21,088 bases of DNA. Source: Bacteroidota bacterium. Lineage in GTDB: Bacteria; Bacteroidota; Ignavibacteria; Kapaibacteriales; UBA2268. The notes beneath the pieces were generated by a model. The model ran no database searches. It was not told where the DNA came from and saw only the letters and a list, made by a program, of their open reading frames with translations. The stretch is from contig JAJRPT010000235.1 of the NCBI GenBank assembly GCA_024280675.1, forward strand, positions 1 through 21,088, read 5' to 3'. Of the stretch, positions 7,602-15,384 are shown piece after piece (positions within the stretch are counted from its first letter, which is position 1; each line of letters opens with the position of its first letter). A program made the position numbers and the translations under genes.

Positions 7602-7694
7602 ATGCCTTGCGGAAAGAAAAGAAAACGTCATAAAATGGCAACACACAAAAGAAAAAAAAGATTAAGAAAGAATAGACACAAGCGTAAACGTTAA
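7602..7694 (+). CDS. 30-residue basic ribosomal-type protein (AURKAIP1/COX24 family)
   Basis: A tiny gene of 30 codons: MPCGKKRKRHKMATHKRKK... and ending in RHKRKR. About two thirds of the residues are Lys or Arg, with four His. The pattern is that of the short proteins annotated in Bacteroidota as AURKAIP1/COX24 domain proteins, which correspond to the C-terminus of the mitochondrial small-subunit protein mS38. The expected role is binding rRNA in the 30S subunit; family membership is recognised from sequence, the role is by homology. An AGGA lies about 9 bases before the ATG. It is 16 bases after HU and just before a strong terminator, so it is probably co-transcribed with HU. Residue 3 is Cys where I would expect Ser. 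Confidence 0.85.
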   Translation: MPCGKKRKRHKMATHKRKKRLRKNRHKRKR

Positions 7695-7705
7695 TTTTTA
7701 CAGAG

Positions 7706-7743
7706 CCTCAAAACATAATAGTTTTGGGGTTTTGTTTTTTTTT
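7706..7743 (+). terminator. Intrinsic terminator of the HU operon
   Basis: CCTCAAAAC (7706-7714) pairs with GTTTTGGGG (7721-7729), a 9-bp stem with one G-T pair and a 6-base loop, followed by a T-rich tract broken by a single G (7730-7743). It begins 12 bases after the stop of the 30-codon gene. The opposite strand lacks a good T tract, so it serves mainly the plus strand. Confidence 0.85.
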
Positions 7744-7778
7744 GGGGAGTCAATAAATTAGGAGACAATAAGTTTAGT

Positions 7779-9596
7779 TTATTTATATAAAGCAGCAATT
7801 TGAATTTTATTATTTTCCTTAACAACATGCCTTCTTAGTGACATTTTTGGACTCAACTCGCCTGACTCCATCGAAAATGCTTGTGGCAAGAGCTTAAACT
7901 TTCTTACTTTTTCAAACTTAGAAAAATCCTTTTGTTCTCTGTCTATTTCATTTTTCATAAACTTAATTATTCTGTCATTTTCTACTAATTCCTCAATTCT
8001 TGAATATGCGACATTCATCTTCTCGGCAACTATTTTGAGCAGCTCATAGTTTGGGACAACAAGCGCCGTACAGTAATCCTCACCATCGCCAAACATAATG
8101 ATCTGGTCAATATTTCTATTGTTCAATATTGCATTTTCCACAGGAGCTGGCACAATATTTTTCCCACCACTACTCACAAAAATATTTTTCTTCCTGTCGG
8201 TGATTTTAATATTACCATGCTCGGTAAAAATACCAATGTCCCCTGTGTGCAGCCACCCTTGGGGATCTATCATCTCTTTGGTTTCTTTGTTTTTCTTGTA
8301 ATACCCCTTCATTATGTTGGGGCCACGAGCTAGGATTTCCCCATCATTTGCAATCTTCACCTCAACATTGCAAAGAGCTTTGCCGACAGTTCCGTACTCA
8401 TTATCCCATTCTCTGTTTACCGAAATCACTGGCGAACACTCAGTCAGCCCATAACCTTGAAGAACAGAAAGTCCAAGTATTTCAAAAAACTCTGCAGTTT
8501 CGCTGTGAAGGGCAGCCCCACCTACGACCATTGTTTGAAGCCTGCCACCCATTTTCTTCAGTATTTTTTCAAACACCAGCTTGTGTGCAATTTTGTATTT
8601 CGACTTAATGGCAAAATTTACTTTATCCTCTTTTTTTGCATAAAGCATTTCTTTTCCAACGGCGAAAGCCCAAGCGAATATTTTCTGTTTTGCTTTGGAT
8701 TCCGAAGAGATTGCCGAAAGAATTTTCTTTCTAATCGTATCAAGAAGTTTTGGTACGGAAGTAAATACTTGGGGAGATATTTCTCGAATATTACTTGCAA
8801 TAGTGTCGATAGACTCGGCCAGAGCAATCGAGGCACCGCTTACATAAATCGAATAATAGCCCGACATTCGCTCAAATGCGTGGCAGAGCGGAAGGTAGGA
8901 AAGAGTCTGCTCATATCCCCAAAAGCACCCTACATCCAAAGCTCCTTTAATATTTGAGACCATATTTTGGTGAGTGAGCATCACACCTTTTGGCTCTCCA
9001 GTTGTGCCAGAAGTGTAGATTATTGTGAGTAAATCATGTTCAGAGATGCTTTTAGCGTAACTTTTCAGAAGAGCTAAATCTTGCTCATAATCTCTTTTAT
9101 CATTTAGTATTTCTTTTAATTCTATCACATCACTTTGGCTAGCCACTAGCTCGTCCATGATTATAAACTGACGGCAAGAGCTAAGTTCATCTCTAATTTG
9201 AGAAAATTTGTTTAGCTGAAAATTACTAGAAAGGATTATTGCTTTTGACTCAGAATCATCAAAGACAAAGTGAAGTTGTACAGGCGTTAAAGTAGGGAAA
9301 ACTGGGACGGAAACAAGCCCGAAAACTGCACAAGCAAAATCACAAATAATCCACTCAATTCTATTTTCTGAGACTAAACCAATTTTATCATCTTTTTTAA
9401 ATCCAGTTTTCTCAAAATATCTAACTAAAGTTGCCACATCACTCACAAGTTCGGAAAAAGATTTGTCTTGCCACTTGTCTTCATTCTTATATTTAAACAA
9501 AGAAGAGGAATCCACCCCCCTCGACTCTGGCAAGAAAAAAAGCTCTGCTATAGTCGAAAAGTTTGATTTATCGGAATTGTTTTCTTTTTCATTCAT
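7779..9596 (-). CDS. Long-chain fatty acid--CoA ligase (AMP-forming)
   Basis: Activates fatty acids to acyl-CoA through an acyl-adenylate; cytoplasmic or peripheral to the inner membrane. 605 residues, the length of FadD15-type synthetases. The P-loop-like motif YTSGTTGEPKG is at 194-204, LCHAFER at 237-243, GYGLTECSP at 381-389, GWLHTGDIG at 447-455, and KITDRKKNIFVSSGGKNIVP at 464-483. These are complete and well conserved. Oddity: the C-terminal A10 region reads GELSPKMSLRRH (579-590), and Ser586 stands where I align the catalytic Lys of this region (usual pattern ELTPTLKLRR). No membrane segments. Last gene of the minus-strand unit, 22 bases after the receiver-kinase. Substrate chain length cannot be read from sequence; a stand-alone role in lipid turnover is as likely as a link to its neighbours. 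Confidence 0.93.
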   Translation of the reverse strand: MNEKENNSDKSNFSTIAELFFLPESRGVDSSSLFKYKNEDKWQDKSFSELVSDVATLVRYFEKTGFKKDDKIGLVSENRIEWIICDFACAVFGLVSVPVFPTLTPVQLHFVFDDSESKAIILSSNFQLNKFSQIRDELSSCRQFIIMDELVASQSDVIELKEILNDKRDYEQDLALLKSYAKSISEHDLLTIIYTSGTTGEPKGVMLTHQNMVSNIKGALDVGCFWGYEQTLSYLPLCHAFERMSGYYSIYVSGASIALAESIDTIASNIREISPQVFTSVPKLLDTIRKKILSAISSESKAKQKIFAWAFAVGKEMLYAKKEDKVNFAIKSKYKIAHKLVFEKILKKMGGRLQTMVVGGAALHSETAEFFEILGLSVLQGYGLTECSPVISVNREWDNEYGTVGKALCNVEVKIANDGEILARGPNIMKGYYKKNKETKEMIDPQGWLHTGDIGIFTEHGNIKITDRKKNIFVSSGGKNIVPAPVENAILNNRNIDQIIMFGDGEDYCTALVVPNYELLKIVAEKMNVAYSRIEELVENDRIIKFMKNEIDREQKDFSKFEKVRKFKLLPQAFSMESGELSPKMSLRRHVVKENNKIQIAALYK

Positions 9597-9618
9597 AAGT
9601 TACGCTCAATAATTATAA

Positions 9619-10740
9619 TCAATGTTTATTTTTAGCTAATGTGAAATAAAAATCAGACCCTTCGCCCTCCTCACTTTTGACACCCATCTGCCCGCCATTT
9701 CGATTTATAAATTCCTTACACAGAATCAGCCCCAGACCAGATCCTTTTTCCATTCCGGTACCAATGGTCGTGTGGCTTGTGTCGATTCTGAATAACTTTT
9801 TTATGTCTTTTTTAGAAATGCCAACTCCATTGTCCTTGACATGAACGGTTATATTCTCTCCATCACCGGTCGAATGCACATTTATTTCTCCGCCCTTAGG
9901 TGTGAATTTAATAGCATTCCCAATCAAGTTTCTAAGAACTCCACTGACCATAAATTTATCTGCATAAACCCTATCATTTTCTTTAAAGTGAGAGTTCAGC
10001 TTTATATTTTTTACTTCCGCTTTATCTTCTACAAGAAACAGAGCTTTTTCAACAAGCTTATGAATATCTAAAAACTCTTTATTGATCTCAAGATTCCCAG
10101 TCTGGATTCTTGACCAGTCGAGGAGATCTTCAATGAGTTCTAATTGTTTGTGTTGTGAATTATTAATATTTTTTATTATATGCAGTAGCTCTTCTTTAGA
10201 AAATGATTCTGGCTCATCGACAATCATATCAGTTAGTCCAACAGCCCCAGCGAATGGACCTCGCAGGTCGTGTGAAATGATGGAAAAGAATTTGTCCTTC
10301 GAAGCATTTAGAAGCTCTAACCTTTCGTTTTGATGGACGATCACGTCTTGAGATTTTTTTAGACTAAGATGGGTTATAACTCTTTGTCTCATCTCTTCAA
10401 TGCTTATCGGCTTTGTAATAAAATCAACTGCCCCTACTTCAAAGCCTTTTATAACCTCTTCATTATCCATCAGTGCGGTAACTATTATGACAGGAATGGA
10501 ACTTGTTTTTTCGTTAGCTTTGAGTCTTCTGGTTGCTTCATAACCGTCCATTACCGGCATATTAATATCCATCAGGATCAAATCGGGCATGAATTCTTCG
10601 ACACAATCGAGTGCTTCTTGCCCATTTTCTGCGGTCATAATGGTATAATTTTTCCTAAGAACCAAATCAAGTAATGTTACATTTTCGGAGCCATCATCAA
10701 CAATTAATATTTTTGATCCTTTTAATTCAATTTTACTCAT
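9619..10740 (-). CDS. Receiver domain-histidine kinase fusion, soluble
   Basis: Two-component protein with an N-terminal receiver and a C-terminal kinase. 373 residues. The receiver (about 9-125) has acidic D15/D16, phosphoacceptor D58 in LILMDINMPVMDG, T88 and K110 (FITKP). The HisKA domain has H157 in ISHDLRGP. The ATPase domain has the N box NLIGNAIKFTPKGG (271-284), the G1 box DNGVGI (303-308) and the G2 box GSGLGL (333-338). There is no signal peptide, membrane segment, PAS or GAF domain, so input presumably arrives by phosphorylation of the receiver by another kinase. No DNA-binding output is present. The ATG overlaps the TAA of the upstream giant gene by one base (TAATG), indicating coupled translation. 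Confidence 0.95.
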   Translation of the reverse strand: MSKIELKGSKILIVDDGSENVTLLDLVLRKNYTIMTAENGQEALDCVEEFMPDLILMDINMPVMDGYEATRRLKANEKTSSIPVIIVTALMDNEEVIKGFEVGAVDFITKPISIEEMRQRVITHLSLKKSQDVIVHQNERLELLNASKDKFFSIISHDLRGPFAGAVGLTDMIVDEPESFSKEELLHIIKNINNSQHKQLELIEDLLDWSRIQTGNLEINKEFLDIHKLVEKALFLVEDKAEVKNIKLNSHFKENDRVYADKFMVSGVLRNLIGNAIKFTPKGGEINVHSTGDGENITVHVKDNGVGISKKDIKKLFRIDTSHTTIGTGMEKGSGLGLILCKEFINRNGGQMGVKSEEGEGSDFYFTLAKNKH

Positions 10741-13700
10741 TATTTATTCACCACCAATTTGAAACTGTATTTCTTCCCAGCAATATTTACACTTAGCAAA
10801 TAAGTTCCAGAATTGACATTTAAATTAATCGTTTGAGCGTTTCCATTACTGATAATCCCAGAATATATATTCCCATAATCTTTTCCGTCAATTCCAACAA
10901 GAGAAATTTCAGTAAATTTTGGAGCATTGTCTTCAATCATTTTAATGAATATTTTCCCACTGCTTGGGTTAGGGAATATTGCAAAAGGGGCATCTTCTTG
11001 GCTTTGATAAAGTATGTACGTGTCAATTTTAGTGGTAAAGGTCCACACCTCACTCCAATCACTTGTGCCATCTGTGTTGAAGGCTCTCACCCTCCAGCTA
11101 TGCAGGCTACTTGGTGGTAAATTACTGAAAGAGTATGAATTGTTTTGGCTTCCATCAATGATGATTGTTGGAGCAATATTTATATTATCTCCTTTTATTA
11201 GCTGAACGTCATAACCATTAGCATTTTCAACTATTTGCCAAGATATTGCTGAACTTAATTCGATTTTAGTCTGAGTGTTAGTTGGCGAAACTAGAATTGG
11301 TACTGTAGGCAAATCTTTAACCTTGTTAATGGTAAATGACCAAACTACTGACCACTCAGTATAATTATCGTTGGCAAAGGCTCTCACCCTCCAGAAATAT
11401 TCTCCAATTTCAAGTGAATCATAAGAAATATAGTTTTCATTTCTATTCTCATTTGATTTGACAATTTCGGTAAACGAATCATCTTTTGCTAGCTCGAAAT
11501 CATAATATGATGCCGAAGAGATTGAAGACCAAGTAAAGTCAATGTCAGCAATTTCTGTTTGGAATTCGTTGATTGGCGAGATTAGCAAAGGTTTATCAAC
11601 AGGAGTTGTGAAATACCACACCGCCGACCAATCACTAGAATTTTGTCCGTCTACAGCTTTTACTCTCCAATAATATATGCTATTGTTTTCTAATCCCGAA
11701 TAATTATAGAGATTGGAACTTGCTTGGTACTGGTTCATATTTTGAGTAAATTCGGTATCATTTGCCATTTGCACAATGTATCCAGACGCAAGCTCATTTG
11801 GTTGCCATGACAAACTTCCCTCAAGAGATTGATTTCCAGCTTTGTTCACTGGGCTCGTAAGAGATAAAGGTTCTAGTTCGACCGTAAATGAGAAAGTTGA
11901 ACTCCAATCAGATTTCCCTTCATCAGAAAAGAGATTCACTCTCCAGAAATATTTTTTCCCATATTCTCCAGAAATAAAATCAAATTGAGCGGATTCAGTG
12001 ATAAGATTTGTTAAAGTGGTGGAGAAATCCTCAAGCTCAGAAATTTCAACAGTAAATGAATTGGAATAGTTGGGTGCCGTCCAATCGAGCAATACCGAGC
12101 TTTGTTCTAGTGCAAAAGCATTATTAATCGGAGCAATAAGCACTGGGGTTTCAATATCAGTTGTGAAGTTCCAAATGCTAGACCAATCACTTTCGAGTCC
12201 AGTGGCTCTTGCTTTTACCCTCCAGAAATATTCTTGAGAATAATTCATGCCACTTATAATTAGTGAATTATCAGTTAGGTCTGTAACAGAAATAATTATA
12301 TCAGTAAAATCCTCATCGCTTGCAATCTCAAACACATAGTCGGAGGAGCCGCCGATTTCTTCCCACTGGAAATTATAAACAGTGTCAATCCCCCAAGAAG
12401 CATTGGGCGGAAGACTTAAAGTAGGCGAACCAATGGTTGTGGTAAACATAAACTCAGAAGACCAGTCTGTTTGGCTCTCATTGTTTGTGGCTTTGACTCT
12501 CCAGTAAATATCACTCATGTATGGCAAATTAGAAAGTGTCAAATCGCTTGCCGAACTACTGTTTTCAGAGAGCGGCGGGTCAAAATCAGATTCAAGCGAA
12601 AGCTCAATCAAATACGTGGAGGAGCCATTTACATCGCCCCAATCCAGAGTGGGTGCATTTGAAATATCCATACTGTTGTTTTCAGGATCCTCTAGCATTG
12701 GGACAGACATTTCCGTTTGGAATGTCCACTCCTCCGACCAAGTGCTTGAAAAAGCACCAACTGTTCCTCTGACCCTCCAGTAATAATCTTGGAAATAAGA
12801 AAATCCACTCATAAGATAGGTTGATTCTGTGAGTGTGGTATCATCGACTATTATATTAGAGAAGTCCTCATTGCTTGCCACTTGAATTTGGTAATTCTCC
12901 GCTTCTGGCGAATCAGTCCAATCATATATCAATGTAGAAATATCAAGAGCCTTAGAGTTATTTGCTGGAGCAAGTAAGTCGGGTGTGGTAACAGTCAAAT
13001 CAGTGTCAAAATACCACACACCACGTCCGTATGTAGAGGCAAATAATCTTTTTGTACTTGGGTTCATTTCCAGCTCAGTCACAATGGCGTTTGGCAAACC
13101 GTCACTGAAGAGTTCCCAATTTGTTTTGGTATTATCGTAGTAGTAAACTCCTAAATCATTTCCCACGTATACTTTTTCTTTTGCACCGCCTTCATAGAAA
13201 ACACAATGGGTTACCACATTTGGTAGATTGCCACTAAAATTAGTCCAGCTATCACCTCCGTCAGCTGATAAAAATAATTTATTTCCATTAGAGAAGCCCG
13301 AATTTGTAGCATAAATTATATCTTCATCATCTGGATCGACGGAGACATAAGATATTGTGCCTGTTCCAGGACGAGACATTTGTGTCCAACTTGCTCCACC
13401 ATTTGAGCTTCTCCAAAATTGCGAAGTTGTTGTAAAATAAACAACATCTGTATTGGATTGAGCAACTACAATATTTCTAATTTTATTATTTGCACCCACT
13501 GGCTGTATTGTGAAATTATCACCGCCGTCAGTCGATTTCCACATATTATCTTTGCCAATATAAATTATATCAGTGTCATCATAATCGAGTGCGATGGGAG
13601 TAATCCAAGCTCCGGTTTCTACTCCATCAGTGATTACCATGGTGGATCTCGAGGCTCCTCTGTTAATCGACTTAAAGAAAGTCCCATTTTGCAAGCTGGA

Positions 13701-15257
13701 GTATATCACATTGTCATCTGAATAATCAATCATTGCTTCCATTCCATCACCACCAGTATAATCAAGCCAATCTCCTGCATCTAACTTTTTAGTGCCATTG
13801 TCCTGAGCACCAGCCAGCACAAATCCTTCATCATTCCAAGAAATGGCAATTTTATAGAATTGAGTAATCTCTAACCCAGATCCAATCCAATCATAATCAT
13901 CACCGTTATTTGAAGTTCTATAAACTCCACCATCATTTCCTATGTACATTCTGGATGAATTTGGCTCGAACCAGAAATCATGTTGGTCGGCATGAATTGT
14001 ACTCAACTGCCCATTATTCCACCAATTTGTAGAGACTTCCCAGTCATCTCCCCCATTTGTGGATTTCCAAGTATTTATTCCACCCACAAAAACATTGTCG
14101 GCATTGAGTTCATCGGCAGCGATTACAATATCGTACCAAGCCTGCCCTCCAGTCGAAGTGCCAGCCGCCGAAGACCCCATCATATTCGGGCTTATACCAA
14201 CTTTCATAGTCCAAGTGTCGCCCGCATCATCGGAGCGGTAAACACCTTTTAAGCTGCTGTTCCCTCTGGAGATTACGGCATAGACTCTGTTAGGATCATC
14301 TCCAGTGGTAGCAAGAGCAATCCGTCCAATATCACTTGTGGGCAGACCTCCTGCAAGTGTTGTCCAATTGTCTCCTCCGTCTGTTGTTCTGATAATCGTT
14401 CTATTTGAGGCATAAATCACATCAGAGTCGCTTGGGTGGAATTCCATGTCTTTTTGGTGAGATGAGTTCTTTTGCGTCCAATTGTCTCCTCCGTCTGTTG
14501 TTTTGTAGATTCCATTAGTTGTCGAAGCATGCAAGATGTCGGAATTGCCTGGATCCATCAATAATCTAGTAATAATCACACCTTGGCTCGAAACATAAGT
14601 AAGCCCTGTTTCATTCCAATTGACCCCGCCGTCCAATGTTTTGAGTATTCCAGCAGAGTATGTCCGTGGAGAGCTTGTGTAGGAGCCATCTCTATCTCCT
14701 GTTGCGATATAAATCGTATTAGTATTATTTGGATCAAATACAATGTCTTGGATCCCAAGCGAAACGAGATCATCGGTGTCCGAAGACCAAGTAACGCCCG
14801 CATCTGTTGATTTCCAAAGCCCACCGCTTGCCGATCCAGCCCATATTGTACCACCAAGTGTACCGGGTTCGGTTCTGACCACATTGACTCTGCCGAGTCC
14901 AGAGTAACCACCATTGGATTGATCTGGACCAAGGAAATTCCACTCTAAAAATCCTTGAAGCTTTGTCCCTTTTTTCTTTGAGTTTTTCTTTAGCTTTTGC
15001 AATTCTTTGTAATAGAGTGAAGGATCTGGGAAAGAACCATCTGGATATATTCTGGATTCCCAAAACCATTCCCATCTTTTGAATTGCTTATAACCTTTAC
15101 CTTTTTGGGAAACATCTTTTCCTTCCCAGTGCTGGTTAAAAGAGTTTTGTATTTCGTAGAAGTTTGCTCTTTGCTCAGGGCTGAGCCTCTCCATCCACTC
15201 TTGGGAGATTGCACTGCTTACGAGTACAAAGAAAGTAATTAATAATATTTTATACAT
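10740..15257 (-). CDS. Giant T9SS-exported protein: BNR propeller, seven FnIII-like repeats, sorting tail
   Basis: Secreted or cell-surface protein of 1505 residues. Signal peptide at 1-18 (MYKILLITFFVLVSSAIS). A linker of roughly 90 charged and aromatic residues follows. From about 105 to 755 there is a Vps10/sortilin-like, glycosidase-like propeller region with about ten Asp-box (S/T-x-D-x-G-x-x-W) copies, for example KSTDAGVTW (149), KTTDGGDNW (252), RTTDGGDNW (290), RSDDAGDTW (341), KSTDGGDNF (574) and LSADGGDSW (663). Seven FnIII-like repeats follow (about 758-1411), each with a YxWRV strand and a closing DWSxxWxFTT. The last 80 residues form a type A T9SS sorting domain beginning FAIFPNPSSGK (1425-1435). 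I see no sialidase or protease catalytic motif, so adhesion or carbohydrate binding is more likely than a known enzyme activity. It overlaps the receiver-kinase gene by one base. Confidence 0.92.
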   Translation of the reverse strand: MYKILLITFFVLVSSAISQEWMERLSPEQRANFYEIQNSFNQHWEGKDVSQKGKGYKQFKRWEWFWESRIYPDGSFPDPSLYYKELQKLKKNSKKKGTKLQGFLEWNFLGPDQSNGGYSGLGRVNVVRTEPGTLGGTIWAGSASGGLWKSTDAGVTWSSDTDDLVSLGIQDIVFDPNNTNTIYIATGDRDGSYTSSPRTYSAGILKTLDGGVNWNETGLTYVSSQGVIITRLLMDPGNSDILHASTTNGIYKTTDGGDNWTQKNSSHQKDMEFHPSDSDVIYASNRTIIRTTDGGDNWTTLAGGLPTSDIGRIALATTGDDPNRVYAVISRGNSSLKGVYRSDDAGDTWTMKVGISPNMMGSSAAGTSTGGQAWYDIVIAADELNADNVFVGGINTWKSTNGGDDWEVSTNWWNNGQLSTIHADQHDFWFEPNSSRMYIGNDGGVYRTSNNGDDYDWIGSGLEITQFYKIAISWNDEGFVLAGAQDNGTKKLDAGDWLDYTGGDGMEAMIDYSDDNVIYSSLQNGTFFKSINRGASRSTMVITDGVETGAWITPIALDYDDTDIIYIGKDNMWKSTDGGDNFTIQPVGANNKIRNIVVAQSNTDVVYFTTTSQFWRSSNGGASWTQMSRPGTGTISYVSVDPDDEDIIYATNSGFSNGNKLFLSADGGDSWTNFSGNLPNVVTHCVFYEGGAKEKVYVGNDLGVYYYDNTKTNWELFSDGLPNAIVTELEMNPSTKRLFASTYGRGVWYFDTDLTVTTPDLLAPANNSKALDISTLIYDWTDSPEAENYQIQVASNEDFSNIIVDDTTLTESTYLMSGFSYFQDYYWRVRGTVGAFSSTWSEEWTFQTEMSVPMLEDPENNSMDISNAPTLDWGDVNGSSTYLIELSLESDFDPPLSENSSSASDLTLSNLPYMSDIYWRVKATNNESQTDWSSEFMFTTTIGSPTLSLPPNASWGIDTVYNFQWEEIGGSSDYVFEIASDEDFTDIIISVTDLTDNSLIISGMNYSQEYFWRVKARATGLESDWSSIWNFTTDIETPVLIAPINNAFALEQSSVLLDWTAPNYSNSFTVEISELEDFSTTLTNLITESAQFDFISGEYGKKYFWRVNLFSDEGKSDWSSTFSFTVELEPLSLTSPVNKAGNQSLEGSLSWQPNELASGYIVQMANDTEFTQNMNQYQASSNLYNYSGLENNSIYYWRVKAVDGQNSSDWSAVWYFTTPVDKPLLISPINEFQTEIADIDFTWSSISSASYYDFELAKDDSFTEIVKSNENRNENYISYDSLEIGEYFWRVRAFANDNYTEWSVVWSFTINKVKDLPTVPILVSPTNTQTKIELSSAISWQIVENANGYDVQLIKGDNINIAPTIIIDGSQNNSYSFSNLPPSSLHSWRVRAFNTDGTSDWSEVWTFTTKIDTYILYQSQEDAPFAIFPNPSSGKIFIKMIEDNAPKFTEISLVGIDGKDYGNIYSGIISNGNAQTINLNVNSGTYLLSVNIAGKKYSFKLVVNK
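10743..10985 (-). other. T9SS type A C-terminal sorting domain (coding segment)
   Basis: Codons 1425-1505 encode the roughly 80-residue beta-domain that targets cargo to the Por/T9SS translocon. Landmarks are IFPNPSSGKIFI at the start, ISLVGIDGKD in the middle and SGTYLLSV...KKYSFKLVVNK at the end. This is the strongest single sign that the organism has T9SS; no secretion-machine gene lies in the window. Confidence 0.88.
11025..12986 (-). repeat. Seven tandem FnIII-like protein repeats
   Basis: Codons 758-1411 encode seven units of about 92-96 residues: 758-850, 851-942, 943-1035, 1036-1128, 1129-1220, 1221-1316 and 1317-1411. Each has a Pro/Asn turn (SPxNxA), a central Trp, a YWRVKA-like strand and a WS...FTT end. 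The DNA copies are diverged, so the array is old rather than a recent expansion. Confidence 0.85.
14362..14502 (-). repeat. 27-base perfect direct repeat inside the propeller
   Basis: An identical 27-base stretch occurs at 14362-14388 and 14476-14502, 114 bases (38 codons) apart, in frame. Both copies encode the Asp-box core TTDGGDNWT. Other Asp-box copies in the gene use diverged codons, so this pair may reflect a recent local duplication or conversion. Confidence 0.8.
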
Positions 15258-15329
15258 AATAAACCTATATATTTTAGAATTGCCAAGAGAATATTACAAC
15301 TTTATAAAGTGATAGTGACTCGATTATCG

Positions 15330-15360
15330 TATATTTGAATCTGAGCCTGTAATATTTTTG
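15330..15360 (+). promoter_or_regulatory. Possible promoter(s) for the peptidase-murD-ftsW unit
   Basis: Two octamers match TAnnTTTG on the plus strand: TATATTTG at 15330-15337 and TATTTTTG at 15353-15360. Neither has a TTTG box at the expected distance; the TTTG inside the first lies only 15 bases from the second. The composition is AT-rich, so this is weak. Confidence 0.27.
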
Positions 15361-15384
15361 TTAAAATAAATCCACGTATAAACC

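Noticed and set aside
8457..8957. 166-codon open frame on the plus strand
   Set aside because: It lies antisense within the acyl-CoA ligase, whose motifs are complete; the product is Phe/Ser/Cys-rich with no family feature and no start context.
11025..12986. Evenly spaced similar segments considered as a CRISPR or DNA tandem repeat array
   Set aside because: The similarity is at protein level (FnIII-like units of about 280 bases) with diverged DNA and no constant short repeat or spacers.
14576..15214. Several minus-strand frames of 74-118 codons at the 5' end of the giant gene
   Set aside because: They are alternative frames of the propeller-coding repeats; the main frame has the signal peptide and continuous Asp-boxes.
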